The notes beneath the pieces were generated by a model that ran no database searches, was not told the origin of the DNA, and saw only the letters and a program-made list of their open reading frames with translations. The translations under genes and the position numbers were made by a program. This document shows positions 1 to 7,810 of a stretch of 48,206 nucleotides of DNA, piece by piece; the first letter of the stretch is position 1, and the number at the start of each line of letters is the position of its first letter. Source of the DNA: Mycobacterium sp. E183 (GTDB lineage Bacteria > Actinomycetota > Actinomycetes > Mycobacteriales > Mycobacteriaceae); the NCBI RefSeq assembly GCF_001667735.1, contig NZ_LZJN01000111.1:1-48206 (forward strand), in the 5' to 3' direction.

Positions 1-2
1 AG

Positions 3-77
3 GGGGTGTTCGTCGATTTCAACCAGAACGCCAAGGACCGCACGGTCGCGTCGGCGTACTCGGTCCGCGCGACCCCG
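3..77 (+). pseudogene. Inverted fragment of LigD-polymerase-like gene
   Basis: Read on the plus strand, these bases encode GVFVDFNQNAKDRT followed by a short stretch ending SVRATP. From memory this is the conserved mid-region of the mycobacterial Rv0269c/LigD polymerase-domain family. It should lie downstream of the WPKTSGSRG segment, which is encoded on the opposite strand from about position 64 upward. The two parts of one protein therefore face each other. Bases 64-80 can be read as the end of either part, so the junction sits in about 15 bases of inverted microhomology. It may be a true inversion or an assembly fold-back. Confidence 0.6.
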
Positions 78-597
78 ACGTCTTCGGCCAGGCGACCAGG
101 CCGTAATCCTCCAGCACCCCGCGGGCCACCAGGGCCACCTCGACGATCCGCCGCCAGGACACCCCGGGCATCGGATCCAGGTCGACCCGCAACTCGTCCG
201 GGTGGTCGAGGTCGTCGGCGCGCACCGGGTGCGGGTTGAGGTCGACGCAGCCCAGGTTGACCGCCCACACCAGGCCGGCGGCGTCGTCGATGACGGCGTC
301 GGCGGCCGACGTGCCGCGTGCGTAGTGCAGTTCGGCGACGTCGACGTAGTCGGGCCGGTTTTTCGGGGCGCGCTTCTGGAATACCGCCTCTTCCGCGATG
401 CCCTTGACGAAACGCTTGAGGATCATCGGCCGGCCGGCCACCCCGCGCAGCGCCCCGTCGGCCACGGACAGGTAGTAGCGGACCAGGTCCAACTTGGTGA
501 ACGGCCCCTTGCCGTCGTGGGCCTCGAATACCACCCTGTCGGGATGGGTGACGGTGACCCGGCGGCCGGCCACTTCCAGTGACGCCGGACCGCTCAT
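64..597 (-). pseudogene. LigD-polymerase/primase-like protein, N-terminal part, broken (Rv0269c-like)
   Basis: This encodes the N-terminal part of a protein of the LigD polymerase-domain family (archaeo-eukaryotic primase fold), which in actinobacteria acts in DNA end joining and gap filling. Visible family blocks are VTHPDRVVF near the start, KRFVKG, WAVNLGCVDLNPHPVR, the DPDELRVDLDP block with the metal-binding acidic residues, and WPKTSGSRG. After SGSRG the frame runs into unrelated residues and stops near position 19, whereas the rest of the family domain appears on the plus strand. I chose the ATG at 597; ATGs at 603 and 606 are equally possible. It is transcribed divergently from fadD2. 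As it stands the product would lack the second half of the polymerase domain. Confidence 0.7.
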
Positions 598-664
598 GTT
601 CATCATCGTAAGTGGATGGGTACTTACCCCTCGGAATGCGACGGACGTCACATAGGGTGGATCC

Positions 665-2344
665 ATGCCTAATCTGATCGGCCTGCCCGGGCAGGCGGTT
701 GCCAAGGTCCAGCAATACCTGGAGCGCGGCTCAGCCGAATTGCACTACGTGCGCAAGATCTTCGAAGCGGGCGCCTTCCGGCTGGAGCCGCCGCAGAACT
801 ACGCCGCGATGGCCAACGACATCTACAAGTGGGGCGAGTTCGGCATGCTCCCGTCGTTGAATGCCCGGCGCCATCCCGACCGGGCCGCGTGCATCGACGA
901 GGACGGCGAGTTCTCCTTCAAAGAGCTCGACGAGGCAGCCCACGCGGTGGCGAACGGCCTGATCGAGATGGGCGTCAAGGGCGGTGACGGCGTCGCGATC
1001 CTCGCCCGCAACACCCGCTGGTTCCTGATCGCTTACTTCGGAGCCGCCCGGGTCGGCGCCCGGATCATCCTGCTCAACAGCGAGTTCTCCGGCCCGCAGA
1101 TCAAGGAGGTGTCGGAGCGCGAGGGCGCCAAGCTGATCATCTACGACGACGAGTACACCAAGGCGGTCAGCAAGGCCGAGCCGGAACTGGGCTTCCTGCG
1201 CGCGCTGGGCACCAATCCCGACGCGGACGAACCGTCGGGCAGCAAGGACGAGACGCTGGCCGACCTGATCGAGCGCAGCAGCAAAGATCCCGCGCCCAAG
1301 GCGAGCAAGCACTCGTCGATCATCATCCTGACCAGCGGCACCACCGGCACGCCGAAGGGGGCCAACCGCAGCACCCCGCCGACACTGGCGCCCATCGGGG
1401 GCATCCTGTCGCACGTGCCGTTCAAGGCCAACGAGGTGACCTCGCTGCCCGCCCCGATGTTCCATGCGCTGGGTTTTCTGCACGGCACCATCGCGATGTT
1501 CCTGGGCTCGACGCTGGTGCTGCGGCGCAAATTCAAGCCGCCGCACGTGCTCGAGGACATCGAGAAGTACAAGGTGACCGCGATGGTCGTGGTGCCGGTG
1601 ATGCTGTCCCGCATCCTCGACGCGGTCGAGAAGATGGACAAGAAGCCGGACCTGTCCAGCCTGAAGATCGTGTTCATCTCCGGCTCGCAGCTGGGCGCCG
1701 AGCTGGCCAGCCGCGCGCTGAAGGACCTCGGTCCGGTCATCTACAACATGTACGGCTCGACGGAGATCGCGTTCGCGACCATCGCCGGGCCGCAGGACCT
1801 GGAGCGCAACGCCGCAACGGTCGGGCCGGTGGTCAAGGGCGTGAAGGTCAAGATCCTGGACGACAACGGCAAGGAGAGGCCGCAGGGCGAGGTCGGCCGG
1901 ATCTTCGTCGGCAACGCGTTCCCGTTCGAGGGCTACACCGGCGGCGGGCACAAGCAGATCATCGACGGCCTGATGTCGTCCGGCGACGTCGGATACTTCG
2001 ACGAGCACGGCCTGCTGTACGTCAGCGGCCGCGACGACGAGATGATCGTCTCCGGTGGCGAGAACGTGTTCCCCGCCGAGGTCGAGGACCTGATCAGCGG
2101 CCACCCGGAGGTGGTCGAGGCGACCGCGATCGGCGTCGAGGACAAGGAGTGGGGTCACCGCCTGCGCGCCTTCGTCGTCAAGAAGGACGGCTCCGACGTC
2201 GATGAGGACACCATCAAGCACTACGTGCGCGATCACCTGGCCCGTTACAAGGTGCCGCGTGAGGTGGTCTTCCTCGAGGAGCTGCCGCGGAACCCGACGG
2301 GCAAGATCCTCAAGCGCGAGCTGCGCGAGATGGAGGTCGACTAG
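665..2344 (+). CDS. fadD2: Long-chain fatty-acid--CoA ligase FadD2
   Basis: This is an acyl-CoA synthetase of the AMP-forming (ANL) family. It activates a fatty acid with ATP to an acyl-adenylate and then transfers it to CoA, feeding beta-oxidation in the cytoplasm. The P-loop motif TSGTTGTPKG lies near residues 223-232. The A5-like block YNMYGSTE, the hinge region SGRDDEMIVSGGENVFP and the C-terminal lysine motif NPTGKILKRE are all present, so the enzyme looks intact. At 559 residues it matches FadD2 of M. tuberculosis (about 560). The ATG at 665 is the only good start beside the divergent gene. With fadE6 nearby it fits a fatty-acid degradation cluster. The natural substrate cannot be told from sequence. 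Confidence 0.9.
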   Translation: MPNLIGLPGQAVAKVQQYLERGSAELHYVRKIFEAGAFRLEPPQNYAAMANDIYKWGEFGMLPSLNARRHPDRAACIDEDGEFSFKELDEAAHAVANGLIEMGVKGGDGVAILARNTRWFLIAYFGAARVGARIILLNSEFSGPQIKEVSEREGAKLIIYDDEYTKAVSKAEPELGFLRALGTNPDADEPSGSKDETLADLIERSSKDPAPKASKHSSIIILTSGTTGTPKGANRSTPPTLAPIGGILSHVPFKANEVTSLPAPMFHALGFLHGTIAMFLGSTLVLRRKFKPPHVLEDIEKYKVTAMVVVPVMLSRILDAVEKMDKKPDLSSLKIVFISGSQLGAELASRALKDLGPVIYNMYGSTEIAFATIAGPQDLERNAATVGPVVKGVKVKILDDNGKERPQGEVGRIFVGNAFPFEGYTGGGHKQIIDGLMSSGDVGYFDEHGLLYVSGRDDEMIVSGGENVFPAEVEDLISGHPEVVEATAIGVEDKEWGHRLRAFVVKKDGSDVDEDTIKHYVRDHLARYKVPREVVFLEELPRNPTGKILKRELREMEVD

Positions 2345-2350
2345 CCGCGG

Positions 2351-2713
2351 TCAGCGTCGGTCCTTGATGGCGCGGGTGATCTGCGCCGCGAGCTTGGGGT
2401 CGACCAGGAGCTGGTCGATGAGCGCGGTGAGAACCTCCTGCCCGGTCACCCTGGCGACGCCCAGGCGGTCGGCCGCCTCCCGCTGCCAGATGTCGAGCGC
2501 GCGGTGGGTGGCCGCCGGGAGGTCGACGGTGCGGCGCGTCCGCTGAACCCGGCCCGCCTGGTTCGCCGCCGGCTGGCCGCCCATCCGCTGGGGGGCCTGC
2601 CCACCGAGTCCCATGAGGCGTTCGGTTGGCGCGGCGTCTCCCGTCGGCGCGGCCGACGGCCCGGGGCGAAACGTTCCGGCGCCGGGTCCGATGTGGCTGG
2701 GGTTGAAGTTCAC
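2351..2713 (-). CDS. Ribbon-helix-helix-like DNA-binding protein (putative)
   Basis: This is a 120-residue basic protein. Its first half is low in structure and rich in Pro, Gly and Ala. The second half begins TRRTVDLPAATHRALD, which looks like the beta-strand and first helix of a ribbon-helix-helix (CopG/ParG-like) fold. Two more predicted helices follow, ending AAQITRAIKDRR. The start is a GTG at 2713 with GGAGGA about 10 bases upstream. It converges on fadD2, with stops only 6 bases apart. A TTGACA element bracketed by an inverted repeat lies upstream (2743-2780), which suggests autoregulation. I assign it to DNA binding from the fold pattern only. An antitoxin role is possible, but no toxin gene is adjacent. 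Confidence 0.65.
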   Translation of the reverse strand: MNFNPSHIGPGAGTFRPGPSAAPTGDAAPTERLMGLGGQAPQRMGGQPAANQAGRVQRTRRTVDLPAATHRALDIWQREAADRLGVARVTGQEVLTALIDQLLVDPKLAAQITRAIKDRR

Positions 2714-3216
2714 TGTGGCGGTCGTCCTCCGAATGAGTGGCCAATCAGTAAATCAGCGCTCGAGTGTGTCAATACTGATTCTTCCACCGACGGCGGCGGA
2801 AGTCGCGCCGCCGGGCCGTGGGCGCGGGGCGTCGCCCCACCGCGGGCCATCCCAGCAAATTCACTTGATTAGCTGCGTAAACGATTGTTCGGGTCTGTGT
2901 GATGCGGGCCATGGGGACATCGTTGCGGGGTCGGGCAATCTGCGGTTCAGGCATTCCGCTAATACGGAACAACGCAAGCCAGTATGTCAGTATATCGCGC
3001 CTGAGCTGGAAATATGTCTGGGTAGCGACCATTCAGTACCGGTTAAAATCCTGAACTGAGAAAGTCATTAAATCCGCCCACCGTCGCCTTGATAAAACTC
3101 AGTTAAGCATTTGTTACATAATTCACAGGACATATTTCGTGTGCGGATGTTGTTTGCCGGGAAACATCTGGCTAACGTTTTCTTTGTCGGTATCAGTCTG
3201 GAAGGGAGCTCTCGCG
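2714..3216. other. AT-rich divergent intergenic region with repeated TCAGTA motifs
   Basis: This 503-base stretch separates two divergent genes and is visibly more AT-rich than its surroundings, mainly at 2870-3200. I see no convincing coding region; an 87-residue antisense frame at 2769-3032 has no recognisable features. The hexamer TCAGTA occurs exactly at 2745-2750, 2987-2992 and 3033-3038 on the plus strand and at 2773-2778 on the minus strand. A one-mismatch copy begins at 2979. These may be binding sites for the neighbouring regulator. Confidence 0.5.
2743..2780 (-). promoter_or_regulatory. Putative autoregulated promoter of the RHH-like gene
   Basis: An 8-bp inverted repeat, AATCAGTA (2743-2750) and TACTGATT (2773-2780), encloses a perfect TTGACA hexamer read on the minus strand (2772-2767). 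A third related half-site, AATCAG, starts at 2751. The -35 box and most of the spacer lie inside the repeat, so a dimer bound here would block the promoter of the gene starting at 2713. The -10 element is not obvious. Confidence 0.4.
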
Positions 3217-3531
3217 ATGACGATCTCCACGCGATCGCTGCGCGGCGCGGCCGTGGGCGCAGTCGGCGCATCGGCGGTGGCCGGCGCGCTGCTGCTGGGC
3301 CCCAGCCCCGCGGCCCAGGCTGCCCCGGCGCCATGTATCGACACCAGCTTCACCACCGCCGGCCCCCACGGTGCGCCCGGCGGTCCCGGCATCATCCCTG
3401 ACCGTCCAGGCGGGGGTCATGGCGGCCATGGATGGGGTGGCCACGGATGGGGCGGGGGAGGCCACCCCGGATGGGGTTCGGGCAACCGCGGATTCTGGGC
3501 CCCCGGTCACTGGTGGAACTGGTGGTGGTGA
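3217..3531 (+). CDS. Small secreted Gly/His/Trp-rich protein
   Basis: This 104-residue protein has a clear Sec signal peptide: a basic start (MTISTRSLRG), a hydrophobic core to about residue 30, and an AQA cleavage site near residue 35. The mature part is about 70 residues. It contains one Cys, a Gly/His/Trp repeat region (residues 66-87, GGHGGHGWGGHGWGG) and a Trp-rich tail ending NWWW. The function is unknown. Clustered His in a Gly-rich chain could bind zinc, copper or nickel, and the aromatic tail could associate with the cell envelope; both are guesses. The ATG at 3217 is chosen because GAAGGGAG precedes it by 8 bases and it begins the signal peptide. A strong hairpin follows the stop codon. 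Confidence 0.75.
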   Translation: MTISTRSLRGAAVGAVGASAVAGALLLGPSPAAQAAPAPCIDTSFTTAGPHGAPGGPGIIPDRPGGGHGGHGWGGHGWGGGGHPGWGSGNRGFWAPGHWWNWWW

Positions 3532-3540
3532 ACCACCCTC

Positions 3541-3600
3541 CCCGTGGTAACCGGTCAACCTCGACGTGCCGATCCACTCCAAGGTTGACCGGCCCACGGG
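3541..3600. terminator. Long stem-loop downstream of the secreted-protein gene
   Basis: The left arm CCCGTGG TAA CCGGTCAACCT (3541-3561) pairs with AGGTTGACCGG CCCACGGG (3582-3600), interrupted only by the 3-base bulge and small end effects. The loop is about 20 bases. It starts 10 bases after the stop codon, as expected of a terminator in mycobacteria, where a U-tract is often missing. Confidence 0.7.
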
Positions 3601-3612
3601 ATGGGGGGGAAA

Positions 3613-3662
3613 CCATGCCGGCCTGACCACCCCTCAGGTCGGCATGGCCCCTCTCCGGGGCC
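3613..3662. terminator. Second hairpin with an alternative pairing, between convergent genes
   Basis: CCATGCCGGCCTGA (3613-3626) pairs with TCAGGTCGGCATGG (3634-3647) with one G-U pair and a 7-base loop. The right arm can instead pair forward: GGCATGGCCCC (3641-3651) with GGGGCCAATGCC (3657-3668), with a one-base bulge. It lies 17 bases beyond the stop of fadE6, which runs the other way, so it probably ends both transcripts. Confidence 0.6.
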
Positions 3663-3678
3663 AATGCCCAAGTGGCGG

Positions 3679-5880
3679 TCAGGGATCGCGAGGAAGCCCG
3701 AGCAACCGCTCGGCGATGATGTTCAGCTGCACCTCGGAGGTGCCGCCGTAGATCGTGGTGGCGCGGCTCGCCAGCAGGTATTCGCCCCATTTGCCGGGCG
3801 GTTCGCCGGGGTCTCCGATGGCGGCATCCGTGCCGAACGAGGACACCGCGAACTCGGCGTACCCCTGGCCGGTCCGCATCGACAACAGCTTGGAGATGGC
3901 CGCCGACGGCATGGCATCCCCGCCGGCCAGCGTCAACAGCGTCGAGCGCAGATTCAGCACCTTGGCGGCGTGGCCCTCGGCGATCAACTGACCGGCGCGG
4001 TGTCTGGCGACCGGGTCGAACTGTCCGTCACGAACGAACTCGACGAACTGGCCCAGGGTGGCCAGGAAGTTCGCCTCGCTGCTGCCGATCGAAACCCGTT
4101 CCGCGGTAAGGGTATTGCGGCTGACCTCCCAGCCCCGGTTCACCTCACCGAGCACGCACTCGTCGGGCACGAACACGTCGTCGATGTAGACGGTGTTGAA
4201 CATCGCGTTCCCGGTGAGCTCGCGCAGCGGCTTCACCTGGACACCCTCGCTCTTCATGTCGAGCAGGAAGTAGGTGATGCCATTGTGCTTGGGGGCGCTC
4301 GGGTCCGTTCTCGCCAGCAACGCCCCCCACTGGGAGAGCTGCGCCGCCGTGGTCCATATCTTCTGGCCGGTGATCCGCCAGCCGCCGTCCGTCCTGGTCG
4401 CCTTGGTGCTCAGCCCCGCCAGGTCCGAGCCGGCGCCGGGCTCGGAGAACAGCTGGCACCAGATCATCTCGCCGCGGAAGGTCGGCGGCAGGAACCGCTG
4501 CTGTTGCTCCTCGGTCCCGAAGGCGACGATCGACGGGATGATCCAGGTCGCGATGCCCATCTGCGGGCGCTTGACCCGACCGGTGGTGAACTCCTGGGCG
4601 ATGATGATCTGCTCGACCGGACCGGCGGCGCGGCCCCACGGTTTCGGCAGATACGGCAGCGTCCATCCGCCCTCGGCGATGGCGACCTTGCGCTCGTCGC
4701 GTTCCATCGCCTTCAGCGCGCCCACTTCGGCCCGGATCTCCTCGCGCAGCTTCTCGGTGTCGGGGTCGAGGTCGATGTCGACCGCGCGCAGGCCGGTGCT
4801 CGTGGCGGTGTGCACCACCTTCTGCGGGTACTCCGACCCGCGGCCGAAGGAGGCTTCCAGGATCAATGCCCGGCGGTAGTACACGTTGGTGTCGTGCTCC
4901 CAGGTGAAGCCGATCCCGCCGTGCACCTGAATGCAATCCTGCGCGCACCGCTGGGCTGCCGCCGGGGCCAGCGTCGCCGCGACGGCGGCCGCGAACTCGA
5001 CGTGGGAACCGGTGATGTCCCAGTCGTTTTCGTGCGCCTCGTCGATGGCGCGGGCGGCGTCCCATACCGCCGCGGTGGCCCGTTCGGTGTCCGCGATCAT
5101 CTCCGCACACTTGTGCTTGATGGCCTGGAACTGGCCGATCGGCCTGCCGAACTGCTCGCGGATCTTGGCGTATTGCGACGCCGTGTCGGTGGCCCAGCGC
5201 GCCACCCCGATCGCCTCGGCGGACAGCAGTGTGGTCATCAGCGCGTGCGCCGTGGCCATGCTCAGGTTGCGCAACGCGGCGTCGGCGCCGACCTCGACGG
5301 CGTTGGCCCGCACGTGGGCGACGGGTCGCAGCGGGTCGATGCTCTTGACGGGCTCGATCTCGAGCTCCTCGGCGCGCAGCACCACCCATTCCTCGCCACT
5401 GTCGATCGCGACCGGCAACACCAGCACGGACGCCTGCGCCGCGGCGGGCACCGCGCGGACCTCGCCGCGCAGCACCAACGTGTCGCCATGGCGGGTCGCG
5501 GTCAGCCCGCAGCAGTCCATCGCGTAGGCGGCGATCGCGGCGCCGGACGCCAGTTCGGAGAGCACCTTCGCGTCGGGGTCGTTGGCGGAGATCAGGGCAC
5601 TGGCGATCGCGGAGGGCACAAAAGGTCCGGGCACCGCGCCGTAACCGAACTCGGCCAGCACGACCGCCAATTCGAGGATCCCGAAGCCCTGCCCGCCGAC
5701 GGACTCGGCGAGGTGCAAACCCTGCAGGCCCTGTTCGGCCGCCGCCCGCCAGTACGGTGGCGGATTGTCGATCGGCGTTTCCATCGCCGCGTGCAACGCC
5801 TCGGATGGCGCGATGCGCGCCACCAACGACCGCACGGAATCGGCCAGGTCTTGATGCTCAGGAGTGATAGCGATCGGCAT
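3679..5880 (-). CDS. fadE6: Acyl-CoA dehydrogenase FadE6 (two fused ACAD domains)
   Basis: This is a flavoprotein that introduces the alpha-beta double bond into acyl-CoA in beta-oxidation. It is about 733 residues, twice the usual length, because two dehydrogenase domains are fused. The N-terminal one (about 1-345) contains REQFGRPIGQFQAIKHK and QVHGGIGFTWEHD. The C-terminal one (about 355-733) contains the FAD/substrate block LFSEPGAGSDLAGL, TGQKIWTT and IYGGTSEVQLNIIAERLLGLPRD. The fusion resembles the paired subunits of heteromeric mycobacterial ACADs. The ATG at 5880 gives MPIAITPEHQDL, the usual start of this family, and AAGG lies upstream; an upstream ATG would add 13 residues. The substrate is unknown, possibly branched or steroid-like. 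Confidence 0.9.
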   Translation of the reverse strand: MPIAITPEHQDLADSVRSLVARIAPSEALHAAMETPIDNPPPYWRAAAEQGLQGLHLAESVGGQGFGILELAVVLAEFGYGAVPGPFVPSAIASALISANDPDAKVLSELASGAAIAAYAMDCCGLTATRHGDTLVLRGEVRAVPAAAQASVLVLPVAIDSGEEWVVLRAEELEIEPVKSIDPLRPVAHVRANAVEVGADAALRNLSMATAHALMTTLLSAEAIGVARWATDTASQYAKIREQFGRPIGQFQAIKHKCAEMIADTERATAAVWDAARAIDEAHENDWDITGSHVEFAAAVAATLAPAAAQRCAQDCIQVHGGIGFTWEHDTNVYYRRALILEASFGRGSEYPQKVVHTATSTGLRAVDIDLDPDTEKLREEIRAEVGALKAMERDERKVAIAEGGWTLPYLPKPWGRAAGPVEQIIIAQEFTTGRVKRPQMGIATWIIPSIVAFGTEEQQQRFLPPTFRGEMIWCQLFSEPGAGSDLAGLSTKATRTDGGWRITGQKIWTTAAQLSQWGALLARTDPSAPKHNGITYFLLDMKSEGVQVKPLRELTGNAMFNTVYIDDVFVPDECVLGEVNRGWEVSRNTLTAERVSIGSSEANFLATLGQFVEFVRDGQFDPVARHRAGQLIAEGHAAKVLNLRSTLLTLAGGDAMPSAAISKLLSMRTGQGYAEFAVSSFGTDAAIGDPGEPPGKWGEYLLASRATTIYGGTSEVQLNIIAERLLGLPRDP

Positions 5881-5980
5881 TGGTCGCCTTCCCATGCTTT
5901 CGAGTCGTGTCTCGGCCAAGCACCTTCCAAACTAACAACCGGTCGGTTGGTTGACCACAGCGGTCACCGGGTGGCGGTTC

Positions 5981-7141
5981 TCAGCGAAAACGCTTGGCGA
6001 TCCACTTGGTGATCAGGTCGGCTTGCTCGCCGCGGGCGCCCGGGGTGGTGAAGTAGTGGTCGGTGTCGACCGACGCCTGCGTCTTGTCTCCGCTGGCGAG
6101 CGCGGCGTAAATCCGTTGGGCGTCCGACGGAAAGACACCGGTGTCGGCATCGGCGTTGATCACCAGCGCCGGGCAGGTGATCCGGGCCAGGTGCGGCTCG
6201 GCGCGGGTCTGTGCCACCCGCAGGCTCCACATGCCCAGCCAGCTGCGCAGCGTGCAGGCCGCGGCGATGCCGTGCGCGGAACGGTTCGCCTTCGCCGGGT
6301 GCCCCGCGTAACACGTGTTCGGTTGACGCCTCGTCGGCTCGATACTCGGGTCCACCATGCGGGGATCGGCCCACGTGCGCATGACGCTGAACGGGCGGTC
6401 GGAAAAACCCGCCGCGCGAACGCGTTTGAGTTCCTTCTCGGCCCAGTCCGTGATGGCGTGGTTGCGCGCGGTCTGCGCGCGCCGATAGCGGTCGAGGAAC
6501 TCCGGCGAATAGGGCGGTCCGTTGCGGTCGTTGAACAGGTCCAGGTCGGCGTCGGTGGCCACGGGATCGTTCTCGTCGACGACGGCGGCGTCCATCCAGG
6601 CTGTCAACACGTCGGGTCGCCCGGGATGCGCGGCGGCCGCAACGTATCCGTCCGCGGCCGGCAGCTCGGTCAGTCCCGCCGCGGGCCGCATCCCGTCCAG
6701 CGGGGTCACGTTCGGCTCCACCGCCTGCGACTGATAAGCGGCCATCAGCGATCCGCCACCCGAATTACCGAGCAGGACAACGGTTTCAACGCCCTGAACC
6801 TCGCGCAACCAGCGCACCCCGACGCCGATGTCGACCAGCGCGTGGTCCAACAGGAAACTGCTTTCGAAGCCGCGGAACCGGGTGTTCCAGCCGAGGAAAC
6901 CGACCCCTCGGGTGGCCATGTAGTCGGCGAGGTAGTGCTCGGAGAAGTCGATCTGATAATGCGTGGCGATCATCGCCACCTTCGGCTTGCGGCCCACCCC
7001 GCGGTGGTACAGCCCCTGGCAAGGATGCCCACCCGCCCCGGCACGCCCTGCGGTGCGCGACGGTAGCCCGACGAATTCGCGGACAACCCCTGCGGCACCG
7101 GTGTGAGGAGTCATTTCAGCGGCCCTGTTGGCGATCGACAT
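5981..7141 (-). CDS. Alpha/beta hydrolase (Rv0272c-like)
   Basis: This 386-residue alpha/beta hydrolase carries the nucleophile elbow GNSGGGS, a candidate acid in INADADTGVFPS and the catalytic His in DTDHYFTTPG near the C-terminus. There is no signal peptide, so it is probably cytoplasmic. It sits with fadE6 and a divergent glyoxalase-fold gene, which suggests hydrolysis of a CoA thioester, lactone or ester in a degradation pathway; the substrate is not known. The start is uncertain: ATG at 7141 (used here) or at 7114 (MTPHTG). The first overlaps the region that would carry the divergent promoter, so the shorter form is quite possible. Confidence 0.8.
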   Translation of the reverse strand: MSIANRAAEMTPHTGAAGVVREFVGLPSRTAGRAGAGGHPCQGLYHRGVGRKPKVAMIATHYQIDFSEHYLADYMATRGVGFLGWNTRFRGFESSFLLDHALVDIGVGVRWLREVQGVETVVLLGNSGGGSLMAAYQSQAVEPNVTPLDGMRPAAGLTELPAADGYVAAAAHPGRPDVLTAWMDAAVVDENDPVATDADLDLFNDRNGPPYSPEFLDRYRRAQTARNHAITDWAEKELKRVRAAGFSDRPFSVMRTWADPRMVDPSIEPTRRQPNTCYAGHPAKANRSAHGIAAACTLRSWLGMWSLRVAQTRAEPHLARITCPALVINADADTGVFPSDAQRIYAALASGDKTQASVDTDHYFTTPGARGEQADLITKWIAKRFR

Positions 7142-7161
7142 CTCGAAAGAAAACTGAAGCT

Positions 7162-7184
7162 GATGTTAGATTCAGAATCACATC
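7162..7184. promoter_or_regulatory. Palindromic operator in the divergent hydrolase/glyoxalase promoter
   Basis: GATTC A GAATC (7169-7179) is a perfect inverted repeat with one central base. It is flanked by GATGT (7162-7166) and its complement ACATC (7180-7184), with unequal spacing. It lies in the short divergent gap and is AT-rich for this genome. It looks like a TetR-family operator. In M. tuberculosis, as I recall, a TetR gene (Rv0273c) lies here; none is present in this window position. Confidence 0.45.
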
Positions 7185-7225
7185 TTCGCCAGGACTTCAA
7201 ACCGGGGACCGAGGGGAGCCGCGCG

Positions 7226-7810
7226 ATGATCAAGCCGCAGAACACCAACACGGAATTCGAACTCGGCGGAATCAACCACGTCGCGCTGGTGTGCTCGGAC
7301 ATGGCCCGCACCGTGGACTTCTACACCAACATCCTCGGCATGCCGTTGATCAAGTCGCTGGACCTGCCCGGCGGCGCCGGCCAGCACTTCTTCTTCGACG
7401 CCGGCAACGGCGACTGCGTGGCGTTCTTCTGGTTCGCCGACGCCCCCGACCGAGTGCCGGGCATCTCGTCGCCGGGCGCCATCCCCGGCATCGGCGACAT
7501 CACCAGCGCGGTGAGCACCATGAACCATCTGGCATTCCACGTGCCGGCCGAGAAGTTCGACGCCTACCGCCAGCGGCTCAAGGACAAGGGGGTGCGGGTC
7601 GGCCCGGTGCTGAACCATGACGAGAGCCCCATGCAGGTGTCCGCGACCGTGCACCCCGGGGTGTACGTCCGGTCGTTCTACTTTCAGGACCCCGACGGCA
7701 TTACCCTCGAATTCGCTTGCTGGATAAAGGAATTCGATTCCAGTGATGCTCAGGCCGTGCCCAGGACCGCGGCGGACCGCCGGCCTCCGGTGGCCGCCGG
7801 TCGTCGATGA
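7226..7810 (+). CDS. Glyoxalase/extradiol-dioxygenase-fold protein (Rv0274-like)
   Basis: This is a 194-residue protein of the vicinal-oxygen-chelate superfamily, whose members bind a divalent metal and act as dioxygenases, lyases or isomerases. The pattern INHVALVCSDMARTVDFYTNILGMPL opens the fold. NHLAFHVPAEKFDAY follows mid-protein and FYFQDPDGITLEFACW closes it. His and Glu residues in these blocks are the likely metal ligands. The ATG at 7226 is preferred because GAGGGGAG precedes it by 7 bases and the length matches the M. tuberculosis protein. Its stop overlaps the start of the next gene (ATGA), so the two are translationally coupled. Confidence 0.85.
   Translation: MIKPQNTNTEFELGGINHVALVCSDMARTVDFYTNILGMPLIKSLDLPGGAGQHFFFDAGNGDCVAFFWFADAPDRVPGISSPGAIPGIGDITSAVSTMNHLAFHVPAEKFDAYRQRLKDKGVRVGPVLNHDESPMQVSATVHPGVYVRSFYFQDPDGITLEFACWIKEFDSSDAQAVPRTAADRRPPVAAGRR

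Noticed and set aside
731..2236. 501-residue open frame antisense to fadD2
   Set aside because: Arg/Asp/Val/Leu-rich composition typical of antisense frames in GC-rich genes; fadD2 on the other strand is complete.
2769..3032. 87-residue frame in the AT-rich gap
   Set aside because: No ribosome-binding site, no recognisable domain, and an Arg-rich tail typical of chance frames.
3089..3122. TTGATA and TACATAAT as a promoter of the secreted-protein gene
   Set aside because: The spacing (20 bases or more) is too long for a standard promoter, so it was not annotated.
3601..6012. 803-residue open frame antisense to fadE6
   Set aside because: It is a frame shadow of high-GC coding DNA. It has no domain, no credible start, and the opposite strand encodes a full FadE6.
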